Shown here in pieces: positions 49,580-56,804 of a stretch of 64,000 bases of DNA. The notes below the pieces were generated by a model that made no database searches, was not told the origin of the DNA, and worked only from the letters and a program-made list of their open reading frames with translations. Every line of letters starts with the position of its first letter. Within the stretch, counting starts at the first letter, position 1. A program made the translations under genes and the position numbers. The stretch is taken from assembly GCF_009765275.1 (NCBI RefSeq), contig NZ_VOPH01000003.1, positions 248,001 through 312,000 on the forward strand. The letters are read 5' to 3'. Source of the DNA: Chachezhania sediminis. Lineage in GTDB: Bacteria; Pseudomonadota; Alphaproteobacteria; Rhodobacterales; Rhodobacteraceae.

Positions 49580-50020
49580 ATGGCCCGAACAGGGGCCGGA
49601 CGTGGTCCGTCACAGGATCCGGATGACGACAACGCATCGCGCGTGCCCGAAACGGCGCGCGCGAAATTGCGTCTGGACAAGTGGCTGTGGCACGCCCGCT
49701 TCTTCAAGACCCGCAGCCTGGCCGCCAAGACGGTGGGCGAGGGCGCGATCCGGGTGAATGGCACGCGGGCCACGAAGCCGGCCCAGACCGTGTCGCCGGG
49801 GGACGTGCTGACCTTCGCGCAGGGGACCAGGGTGCGGGTCGTCCGGGTCGAGGCGGTGGGAATCCGCCGCGGTCCCGCGACCGAGGCGCAGACGCTGTAC
49901 TCGGATCTGGGCGCGCCAGAGGACACGGCTGCGCCCAATCCGCGCTATGAAGGAAAGGGTCGCCCGGAAAAGCGGGACCGCAGGGCACTCGATCTTTCCA
50001 GACACCGCGACCTCGAATGA
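49580..50020 (+). CDS. S4-domain RNA-binding protein (Hsp15-like)
   Basis: A 146-residue protein. The S4 domain (~residues 28-90) begins KLRLDKWLWHARFFKTRSLAAK and continues GAIRVNGTRATKPAQTVSPGDVLTF. In E. coli Hsp15 this domain rescues stalled 50S subunits. The C terminus is basic (KGRPEKRDRRALDLSRHRDLE in part). It follows the helicase by 3 bp and is probably in its operon; both act on RNA. Confidence 0.92.
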   Translation: MARTGAGRGPSQDPDDDNASRVPETARAKLRLDKWLWHARFFKTRSLAAKTVGEGAIRVNGTRATKPAQTVSPGDVLTFAQGTRVRVVRVEAVGIRRGPATEAQTLYSDLGAPEDTAAPNPRYEGKGRPEKRDRRALDLSRHRDLE

Positions 50021-50093
50021 AACTTGAATGCTTCGGGCGGCTGGATTAGGTCAGCCTTCGAACCGTAAACCGGAAAACCGGAAAGCTGCGCCC

Positions 50094-50432
50094 ATGACCT
50101 ATATCGTCAACGACAAGTGCATTGCCTGCAAGTACACCGACTGCGTCGAAGTCTGTCCCGTGGACTGCTTCTATGAAGGCGAGAACATGCTGGTGATCCA
50201 CCCGGACGAATGCATCGATTGCGGCGTGTGCGAACCGGAATGCCCCGCCGACGCGATCCGCCCCGATACCGAGCCGGAAGCCGAGACCTGGGTCGAGTTC
50301 AACCGGAAATACGCCGAACTCTGGCCGGTGATCATCACCAAGAAGGACCCGCTGCCCGAGGCCGAGGATCGCGACGGCGAGACCGGCAAGCTGGAGAAGT
50401 ACTTCTCGGAAGCGCCGGGCGAAGGCGGCTGA
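50094..50432 (+). CDS. fdxA: 7Fe ferredoxin FdxA
   Basis: A 112-residue ferredoxin with a [3Fe-4S] and a [4Fe-4S] cluster. Cysteine ligands are visible in [19 protein letters not shown] and [18 protein letters not shown]. The C-terminal extension ([15 protein letters not shown]) is typical of FdxA. It transfers electrons in the cytoplasm. The ATG at 50094 gives the family start MTYIVND; upstream frame is ignored. 73 bp after the S4 gene. Confidence 0.96.
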   Translation: MTYIVNDKCIACKYTDCVEVCPVDCFYEGENMLVIHPDECIDCGVCEPECPADAIRPDTEPEAETWVEFNRKYAELWPVIITKKDPLPEAEDRDGETGKLEKYFSEAPGEGG

Positions 50433-50749
50433 GTCGGGCGCGACCGTCCGGATCCGGTGAAACAGCCCCGAAACGGGGCGAAACCCGGCTCTGACGCAGC
50501 GTGACAGGCTGTTTCAGGCCGATTCCCGTTCCGATCAGGAAAGCTTGAACCAGAGTCCACTTTCTGAGGGCTCTAATTTGTGCTATATAATCGCAATAGT
50601 TGACGTGCCGTGCACGACTGCCACTTGGTGATATACCGCAGTCTGTATCGGCGCGCCCCTGGCCATAACGCTGCTCACCGGGACCTGTCGGGGATCCGGG
50701 GCGGCGCTTCTGTGGCCTATCATGTGTTTGAGCACAGGGAAAGATCCGA
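50433..50749 (+). promoter_or_regulatory. carD upstream region with a TATAAT element
   Basis: A 317-bp gap between fdxA and carD. TATAAT at 50586-50591 is a consensus -10, lying in a locally AT-rich stretch, but a fitting -35 is not clear (TTTCTG at 50561 is 19 bp before). TTGACG at 50600-50605 with GATATA at 50630 has too long a spacer. A leader of ~150 nt would precede the carD ATG. No gene seen. Confidence 0.4.
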
Positions 50750-51259
50750 ATGACCAAGTTGAAGAAGCACGAGTTCCGCCCCAACGATTACGTTGTGTAC
50801 CCTGCCCATGGCGTTGGCCAGATCATTTCCATCGAAGAGCAGGAAGTGGCCGGTCTGAAGCTCGAGCTGTTCGTGATCTCGTTCGAGAAGGACAAGATGA
50901 CCCTTCGCGTTCCGACCAACAAGGCAACGGAAATCGGCATGCGCTCGCTGTCGTCGCCCGACGTGGTGACCAAGGCTATGACCACGCTGAAGGGCAAGGC
51001 CCGGGTGAAGCGCGCCATGTGGTCGCGTCGTGCCCAGGAATACGAACAGAAGATCAATTCCGGCGACCTGATTTCCATTGCGGAAGTCGTGCGCGACCTG
51101 CACCGCACCGACGACCAGCGCGAGCAGAGCTATTCCGAGCGTCAGCTGTACGAAGCGGCGCTGGAGCGTCTGACCCGCGAAGTGGCCGCCGTCAGCGGCG
51201 GCGACGAGATCGAGGCCGCGCGCAAGGTGGACGAAGTCCTGATGTCGCGCGCCGCCTGA
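50750..51259 (+). CDS. carD: CarD-family transcription factor
   Basis: A 169-residue global regulator. The N-terminal RNA-polymerase-interacting Tudor-like domain (RPNDYVVYPAHGVGQIISIEEQEVAGLKLELFVI, in pieces: DYVVYPAHGVG, EVAGLKLELF) binds the beta subunit; the helical C-terminal domain (VVRDLHRTDDQREQSYSERQLYEAALERL) holds the minor-groove wedge. CarD stabilises open complexes, notably at rRNA promoters in alphaproteobacteria. Followed directly by a strong terminator. Confidence 0.95.
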   Translation: MTKLKKHEFRPNDYVVYPAHGVGQIISIEEQEVAGLKLELFVISFEKDKMTLRVPTNKATEIGMRSLSSPDVVTKAMTTLKGKARVKRAMWSRRAQEYEQKINSGDLISIAEVVRDLHRTDDQREQSYSERQLYEAALERLTREVAAVSGGDEIEAARKVDEVLMSRAA

Positions 51260-51283
51260 GGTCTTCGGGCACTTGTTTTCGGG

Positions 51284-51314
51284 AAAACCGCGTCCCCAAG
51301 GGGCGCGGTTTTTT
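51284..51314 (+). terminator. intrinsic terminator of carD
   Basis: AAAACCGCG...CGCGGTTTTTT with inner CCCC/GGGG pairing, ending in six T. 24 bp after the carD stop. Confidence 0.93.
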
Positions 51315-51463
51315 CATGCGTTATACCCGGCCATCCACGCCCGGCCCGTAGGGTGCGTGGTTTCCACGCACCGCTCCCGCGCAGGCCCCCCCCTCTGGCG
51401 AAGACGGGAGCGCCTCCGCCTCCCGTCCCGGGCGCGGGTCCTTTGCCCCTGTCGGTTTCCCCA

Positions 51464-52225
51464 TCAGGCGGCCAGAGCGGCGAAGGTCAGAAGACAGGCG
51501 ATTTCGGTCAGGACCTGGGTGGCGCCAAGGATATCGCCGGTCTGTCCGCCGATGCGCTTCATCGCCATCCGGGCCACGACGGAAGCTGTAAGGGCCGTGG
51601 CGAGGCCTGCCGCGAGGGCCGGCAGGCCGATCAGAAGACCCGACAGGAGCAGGGCAATGGCGGATCCGGCCAGCGCCGGGCCCCGGCCGGGCCGGCCGAC
51701 GCTTTGGGCCAGGCCCTGTGCCCGGGCCGATGGCAGGACATGCATCAGCCAGGGCAGGGCAGAGCGCGACAGCATCGCGGCAGCTAGAAGTGGGCCGATA
51801 CCTGCGAAGAGCAGGGTCGACAGCAGCGACCAGCGCAGTCCCAGCCCCAGGATCAGCGCTATGACGCCATAGGCGCCGATGCGGCTGTCCTTCATGATCT
51901 CCAGCCGCCGGTCCCGCGTCCACCCGCCGAAAAGACCGTCGGCACTGTCCGCCAGCCCGTCCTCGTGCATGGCGCCGGTCAGCAGGATCATGACGCCCAG
52001 GGCAAGCCCCGCCGCGACCGTCGGCATCAGCCCGAGCCCGAGCGCCGCCGTGGCCAGCAGCCCGGCGGGCAGGGCCGTGCACAGGCCGGCCAGCGGATAG
52101 GCCCAGACGGCGGCGGATGTGCGGCGGAAGGCCTCGTCCGGCAGCGGAGGCAGGGGCAGGCGTGTCAGGAGCGACAGGGCGATCCTGGCGTCCTGCAGGG
52201 CCTGCCGGAACGGCAACTGGGGCAT
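51464..52225 (-). CDS. cobS: adenosylcobinamide-GDP ribazoletransferase (cobalamin synthase)
   Basis: A 253-residue integral membrane enzyme with about six helices that joins adenosylcobinamide-GDP with alpha-ribazole in the last steps of B12 assembly. The conserved motif GAMHEDGLADSADGLFGG is intact (~residues 85-102), and DRRLEIMKDSRIGAYGVI follows. The ATG at 52225 starts the family N terminus (MPQLPFRQALQDARIALSLLTRLP); a longer frame overlaps the divergent cobT region. Divergent from cobT with an 89-bp gap and no B12 riboswitch visible. Confidence 0.95.
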   Translation of the reverse strand: MPQLPFRQALQDARIALSLLTRLPLPPLPDEAFRRTSAAVWAYPLAGLCTALPAGLLATAALGLGLMPTVAAGLALGVMILLTGAMHEDGLADSADGLFGGWTRDRRLEIMKDSRIGAYGVIALILGLGLRWSLLSTLLFAGIGPLLAAAMLSRSALPWLMHVLPSARAQGLAQSVGRPGRGPALAGSAIALLLSGLLIGLPALAAGLATALTASVVARMAMKRIGGQTGDILGATQVLTEIACLLTFAALAA

Positions 52226-52314
52226 GGGCTGTGTCCCGGGGGGTTTGATCGGGGTTGTGATCGGGGTTCGGTCGGTTAAACACCCTGGATCATCACGATG
52301 CAACGAGGCGCAAG

Positions 52315-53340
52315 ATGTCCACCGTTCTTCCCCCGCTTTCCGACCTGGATGACCTGCGAAAAGCCCTGCGCGCAGCGCCCGCACCCGATGCGGCCGCGCT
52401 GGAGGCGGCGGCGGCCAGGAACGGCATGCTGACCAAGCCGCCCGGCGCGCTGGGCCGGCTGGAGGAGATCGCGATCTGGATCGCGGGCTGGCAGGGCAAT
52501 CCGCAGCCGCAGATCGTTGCGCCTCGGGTCATCGTCTTTGCCGGCAATCACGGCGTGGCGGCCCGGGGCGTGTCGGCCTTCCCGCCCGAGGTCACGGTGC
52601 AGATGGTCGCAAATTTCGAGGCCGGCGGCGCCGCGATCAACCAGCTGGCGCGCGAGGCGGGGGCGGCACTGGATGTCGTGGCGCTGGAACTGGACCGGCC
52701 GACGGCGGACTTTACAGAAGCCCCGGCCATGGGACCCGAGGACGGACTGGCGGCGCTGAACGCGGGCTGGACGGCCGTGGGACCCGGGACCGACCTGCTG
52801 GTCGTGGGCGAGATGGGGATCGGCAACACGACCCCGGCCGCGGCCCTGTGCCTGGCGCTGTACGGCGGAACGGCCGCCGACTGGACCGGCCGCGGCACCG
52901 GCGTCGACGACGAACGGCTGAAGGGCAAGTGCGCGGTGGTCGAGGCCGGCGTGACGCTTCACCGGGAAGCGGCGACCGACGGGCTCGAATGGCTTCTGGC
53001 CGTCGGCGGGCGCGAGGTTGCCGCCATGGCCGGAGCCATCGCCGCGGCCCGGGTGCGCGGCATTCCCGTGATCCTGGACGGATTCATCTGCTCGGCCGCG
53101 GCGGCCTGCCTGGCCGAAACGGTCGGTGGCGCACTGGACCATTGCATCGCCGGTCACGTCAGCGCCGAGGGTGCCCATGGGGCGCTGCTGGAGAAACTGG
53201 GCAAGGCGCCGCTGCTGTCCATGGGCCTGCGGCTGGGCGAAGGATCGGGCGCGGCCTTGGCGATGCCTCTGGTGAAGGCGGCAGTCGCCTGTCACAGCGG
53301 CATGGCGACCTTTGCCGAAGCCGGCGTGTCCGACGCCTGA
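52315..53340 (+). CDS. cobT: nicotinate-nucleotide-dimethylbenzimidazole phosphoribosyltransferase
   Basis: A 341-residue enzyme that forms alpha-ribazole phosphate for the lower B12 ligand. Motifs: [55 protein letters not shown], and the catalytic Glu region in [15 protein letters not shown]. Its product is the substrate of CobS, encoded divergently. Confidence 0.97.
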   Translation: MSTVLPPLSDLDDLRKALRAAPAPDAAALEAAAARNGMLTKPPGALGRLEEIAIWIAGWQGNPQPQIVAPRVIVFAGNHGVAARGVSAFPPEVTVQMVANFEAGGAAINQLAREAGAALDVVALELDRPTADFTEAPAMGPEDGLAALNAGWTAVGPGTDLLVVGEMGIGNTTPAAALCLALYGGTAADWTGRGTGVDDERLKGKCAVVEAGVTLHREAATDGLEWLLAVGGREVAAMAGAIAAARVRGIPVILDGFICSAAAACLAETVGGALDHCIAGHVSAEGAHGALLEKLGKAPLLSMGLRLGEGSGAALAMPLVKAAVACHSGMATFAEAGVSDA

Positions 53341-53357
53341 TCATCGACGGCGGGCGG

Positions 53358-53440
53358 CGGACCGCGCCCGTCCCGCCCCACCCGCCAACCCCCGACGGGG
53401 CTGCGTTGCAGCCCCGTCGTCGCGAGACGGGCGCGGTCCG
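53358..53440. repeat. nested inverted repeat downstream of cobT
   Basis: The outer arms CGGACCGCGCCCGTC (53358-53372) and GACGGGCGCGGTCCG (53426-53440) are perfect 15-bp complements. Within lies a second perfect 12-bp hairpin CGACGGGGCTGC / GCAGCCCCGTCG (53393-53404, 53408-53419). No T-run follows. It can form a cruciform or a branched RNA end after cobT. Confidence 0.8.
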
Positions 53441-53532
53441 TTCCCTGTGCGATTCTTGCCAGGCTTCTGCCAGAGCTGAATGGTTCCGTCATCGGCGGGG
53501 AGGGGGCGCGCCAAGGGCCGCAGGGGGTCTGG

Positions 53533-53712
53533 CTCACCACGAAGAGGGAGATCCCCTCCACGAATCCGCCATCGCTTCTGCTGCCTGAGCCATCGGGAAA
53601 CCCGCATCAAGGGCAAGCCGCGCGGGACGCGCGGTGCTGCGCACCCTTGACACGAGTTCCCCGACGGCTCTTTCCGGCAGCGCGACGGCGGCTCCGCGAA
53701 GAGGATCGGTGC
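53533..53712. repeat. degenerate dispersed repeat, copy 2
   Basis: The second copy of the ~180-bp sequence at 44158-44336, with shared blocks in the same order including AAGGGCAAGCCGCGCG. Together with the nested inverted repeat it fills the 408-bp gap between cobT and the antiporter gene. Confidence 0.6.
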
Positions 53713-53748
53713 TTCGGGGATGGGGCCGTGGCGCGTGGGGTGCAGGGT

Positions 53749-55638
53749 CTAGGCGGATTTCTTTTCCTGGCGCTGGGCCTGTTCCAGGATGGCCAGTTCC
53801 AGTTCCTTCTCCAGCTCCTTTGCGCGGGCAATATAGGCCGTGTTCTTGCTGGCGGGCAGGTTCGGATCCCAGACCTGGGCCAGTTCGCGCACGGCATAGC
53901 GGTCGTGGGCATAGAAGGTCTGTTCCGCTTCCGCGGCTTCGAATTCCGACAGACCCACATTTTCCAGCACGTAGCGGCCGGCGCGGAGCGAGCTGTCGAA
54001 CATCTCGCGCACGATGTCGTTGGCGCCAGCCTGGAACAGCCGGAACACATGGTTCCTGTCGTAGGCGCGAGCCACGATGTGAAGGTCCGGCCGTTCGCGG
54101 CGCGCATAGGCGACCAGCCGCGTGGCCGCATCCGCATCGTCCAGCGCTACGACCAGAACCCGCGCCTTGGCGAGTCCCGCCGCCTTCAGCAGTTCCGGCC
54201 GGGTCGGATCGCCCAGGAAGCCCTTGACCCCGAAGCGGCGCATCAGCTGGATCGTCTCGATATCGTGGTCCAGCACGATGGTCTTGAATCCCGACGCCGT
54301 CACCAGCCGGTTCACGATCTGGCCGAAGCGGCCGATGCCGGCGATGATGATCGGGCCCTCGTCGTCGATCTTGTCGAAGGAGATGGCGGGTTTGCGTTCC
54401 GCCAGCCGGCGCGCGATCATGTCGTAGAGCATGAAGAAGAGCGGGGTCAGCAGCATCGTCAGGGCCACGATCAGCAGAAGCTTTTCCGACACGTTGCCGG
54501 GGATCACGTTCAGCTGCGTCGCGAAGGAGAAGAGGACGAAGCCGAATTCGCCCGCCTGCGACAGGCCCAGTGTGAACAGCCACAGGTCGCGGCTCCTGAG
54601 CCCGAAGATCGTGCCAAGCGCCAGCAGTACAACGCCCTTGGCCACCATCAGCAGAAGCGCTAGCCCGAACAGGTCGCCGGGTTCGCGCAGCAGCAGCTCG
54701 AAATTGATGCCGGCGCCCACGGTGATGAAGAAAAGCCCCAGCAAGAGCCCCTTGAAGGGTTCGAGGTCGGCCTCCAACTCGTGCCGGAATTCCGAGTTGG
54801 CAAGGACTACGCCGGCCAGGAAGGCGCCAAGCGCGGGGGAGAGGCCCACGAGCGACATCAGGAACGAGATGCCGACCACGATGGCCAGGGCCAGGGCCGT
54901 GTACATCTCGCGCATGCGGGCGGCGTGGATGAAGCGGAAGACCGGCTTCGACAGGTAGATGCCGGCCAGGATGATGAAGGCGATGGCGCCGATGGTGACC
55001 AGCGTCACGGCCCAGCCGGGCAGGCCTTCGACCAGCGACAGGGCGCCGTGGGCGCCGGCCTCGGCCGCGTGGCCGGGATCGACGGTACGGCGGATCGATC
55101 CGTCGTCGGTGATATGGGTCACGGGGCCCGCGGCCAGCAGTGGCAGCATCGCCAGGATCGGGATCACCGCGATGTCCTGCGTCAGCAGGACCGAGAAGAT
55201 GGATCGCCCACCCCCGGTCTGCATGAGCCCCCGTTCCGACAGAGTCTGGAGCACGATGGCGGTCGATGACAGCGACAGAGCCATGCCGATGGCCAGGCCC
55301 ATGGTCCAGTCATGCCCCAGCGCCACGGCGATCCCCATGATCGCCAGCGACGTGCCCACGACCTGCAGGCCACCGAGGCCCAGCAGCCGGTGCCGCATGT
55401 CCCACAGCGCCCTGGGTTCCAGTTCCAGGCCGATCAGGAACAGCATCATCACGACGCCGAATTCGGCAAAGTGCTGCAATTCCTCGGTTTCGGACCCCAC
55501 GAGGTGCAGCACCGGGCCGATGATGATGCCGGCGGCAAGGTAGCCCAGGACCGACCCCAGCTTCAGCCGCGCCGCGATCGGCACCGCGATCACGGCGGCC
55601 AGAAGATAGATCGTGCCCTGATAAAGAAAGGCGTTCAT
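53749..55638 (-). CDS. Kef-type monovalent cation:proton antiporter (CPA2)
   Basis: A 629-residue protein. The first ~390 residues have 12-13 hydrophobic helices with the CPA2 phrases FAEFGVVMMLFLIGLELEP, SLSSTAIVLQTLSERGLM and SPALGAFLAGVVLANSEF. The cytoplasmic RCK/TrkA-N domain starts ~residue 410 with IIAGIGRFGQIVNRLV (GxGxxG nucleotide loop). A charged helical tail (ARAKELEKELELAILEQAQRQEKK) ends the protein. It resembles KefB/KefC potassium-efflux systems, gated by nucleotide or glutathione adducts; no KefG/KefF partner is next to it. Its start lies 16 bp after the Lrp stop. Confidence 0.92.
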   Translation of the reverse strand: MNAFLYQGTIYLLAAVIAVPIAARLKLGSVLGYLAAGIIIGPVLHLVGSETEELQHFAEFGVVMMLFLIGLELEPRALWDMRHRLLGLGGLQVVGTSLAIMGIAVALGHDWTMGLAIGMALSLSSTAIVLQTLSERGLMQTGGGRSIFSVLLTQDIAVIPILAMLPLLAAGPVTHITDDGSIRRTVDPGHAAEAGAHGALSLVEGLPGWAVTLVTIGAIAFIILAGIYLSKPVFRFIHAARMREMYTALALAIVVGISFLMSLVGLSPALGAFLAGVVLANSEFRHELEADLEPFKGLLLGLFFITVGAGINFELLLREPGDLFGLALLLMVAKGVVLLALGTIFGLRSRDLWLFTLGLSQAGEFGFVLFSFATQLNVIPGNVSEKLLLIVALTMLLTPLFFMLYDMIARRLAERKPAISFDKIDDEGPIIIAGIGRFGQIVNRLVTASGFKTIVLDHDIETIQLMRRFGVKGFLGDPTRPELLKAAGLAKARVLVVALDDADAATRLVAYARRERPDLHIVARAYDRNHVFRLFQAGANDIVREMFDSSLRAGRYVLENVGLSEFEAAEAEQTFYAHDRYAVRELAQVWDPNLPASKNTAYIARAKELEKELELAILEQAQRQEKKSA

Positions 55639-55654
55639 AGATGGTCCTTCGACA

Positions 55655-56110
55655 TCAGGTCGGCAGGGGCGCGTCGCGCTTCGGCTGATCCATCACGATC
55701 TGGCTTTGGACACGCGTAACTGTGGGATGGGGGAGGAGAACCTCGTGTATCAGCCTATTCAGTGCGGGCAGGTCGGCGCAATAGACCCGCAGCAGATAAT
55801 CGGCCTCGCCGGTGATGGTCCAGGCGCCGACGATGTCGGGCCTTGTGCGCACAAGGCTGCCGAAACCGTCGCCGTTCTGCGGCGGGTGGTTGTTCAGCTG
55901 AACCTGCAGGAAGGCCTGCACGGCCAGTCCCAGCCGGGCCGGATCCAGCCGGGCGGAATAGCCCTGGATATAGCCCTCGGCTTCCAGACGCTGCCGCCTG
56001 CGCCCCGCCTGCGAAGGCGACAGGTTCAGCACCTCGCCCAGTTCGTGTGCCGTCAGGTGGCCGTTCTTCTGGAGCGAGGCCAGCAGCCGTGTATCGATCT
56101 CGTCAAGCAT
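55655..56110 (-). CDS. Lrp/AsnC-family regulator
   Basis: A 151-residue protein. HTH: LDEIDTRLLASLQKNGHLTAHELGEVLNLSPSQAGRRRQRLEAEG (key piece LNLSPSQAGRRRQRLE). The RAM effector domain covers ~residues 65-140 with VGAWTITGEADYLLRVYCADL. These proteins respond to amino acids. It starts at ATG 56110; the frame runs open far upstream into a methyltransferase-like sequence, but a promoter and operator pair lie directly in front of this ATG. The antiporter gene follows after 16 bp and may be cotranscribed. Confidence 0.92.
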   Translation of the reverse strand: MLDEIDTRLLASLQKNGHLTAHELGEVLNLSPSQAGRRRQRLEAEGYIQGYSARLDPARLGLAVQAFLQVQLNNHPPQNGDGFGSLVRTRPDIVGAWTITGEADYLLRVYCADLPALNRLIHEVLLPHPTVTRVQSQIVMDQPKRDAPLPT

Positions 56111-56135
56111 GCGCGGACTCCGGTCGTTGGGACTG

Positions 56136-56164
56136 GATATGGTGCGGATTTTGCGCATGTCCAA
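56136..56164 (-). promoter_or_regulatory. predicted promoter of the Lrp-type gene
   Basis: On the - strand, TTGGAC (56164-56159) and CATATC (56141-56136) are separated by 17 bp. The start codon is 26 bp after the -10. The spacer contains one arm of the 10-bp inverted repeat. Confidence 0.55.
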
Positions 56165-56214
56165 TCGGGCACGGGCGAAGGACCGCGCAAGGTGAGGCGG
56201 AAATATGCGCAAAA
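56149..56214. promoter_or_regulatory. TTTTGCGCAT / ATGCGCAAAA inverted pair, predicted Lrp operator
   Basis: TTTTGCGCAT at 56149-56158 and ATGCGCAAAA at 56205-56214 are perfect reverse complements 46 bp apart. The first lies between the -35 and -10 of the Lrp promoter. Lrp-type octamers wrap DNA with several sites, so autorepression is a reasonable inference. Confidence 0.55.
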
Positions 56215-56232
56215 CTGTATGGATCGGGGCCT

Positions 56233-56800
56233 TCAGGGCGCCGTCAGGGTCGGCCAGGTCCAGATGACGCCGGCACTTTGCGCCATCGCCCGGATCTGTT
56301 CGGCAGGGCAGGGCAGGGAAAGGACGGGCGCCGGGGGCCGGTGGACCGTGACGCAGGGACAGGATCGCGCGTCCGCCCGGGGCCGCAAGGGCCCGTAGGA
56401 CAGGCATCGCGGCGTCCTGCGCCGCGGGTGGCAGGTGATGCCAGACGCCGTTGAGCAGGACTGTGTCGAACCGCAGCCCCGTGGCCCGCGTCCGGGGCAT
56501 GCCGGGCAGGGCATCGTCGGCCCAGGTGATCAGCCCGGAGGGATGCAGGCGCTGCCCGGCCCTGCGGAAGGCCGCGACAGGTTCTGCCGCCAGTACCCGC
56601 ACGCCGCGGGCGGCAAGCCAGCCGGCATCGCGGCCGGTGGCGGCGCCGATGTCCAGCAGATGCGCGCCGGGGCCTGGCAGCAGGTCCAGCACGGGGAACA
56701 GGATGTCGGGGACGGACAGCGCGTCGTAGCGGGGGATCAGGTCCGGCGCCGGCGCGCCATAGCCCTGCAGGACGGCGTGCAGGGCGTCGCCACCGATCAA
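56233..56800 (-). pseudogene. SAM-dependent methyltransferase, frameshifted
   Basis: From the TTG at 56800 the frame encodes a class I methyltransferase fold: LLDIGAATGRDAGWLAARG (SAM loop), VLAAEPVAAFRRAGQ, DTVLLNGVWHHLP, GGRAILSLRHGP. Near 56310 the sense moves to another frame, in which AEQIRAMAQSAGVIWTWPTL is followed by a stop at 56233. The break falls in three tandem CCCTG units (56304-56318 region). Without the shift, the frame runs on into the Lrp gene. The C-terminal region also looks short for the family. The gene begins 4 bp after the 1107-residue gene's stop. Substrate unknown. Confidence 0.65.
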
Positions 56801-56804
56801 GCCC

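Noticed and set aside
52226-52314. Cobalamin riboswitch between cobS and cobT
   Set aside because: The 89-bp gap is too short for the usual ~200-nt element and has no B12-box-like sequence that I can find.
55655-56800. One 381-residue protein fusing a methyltransferase to an Lrp regulator
   Set aside because: The Lrp start has its own promoter and operators, the region between the domains reads like non-coding DNA, and the methyltransferase C terminus is found in another frame with its own stop. A frameshift explains the open frame better than a fusion.
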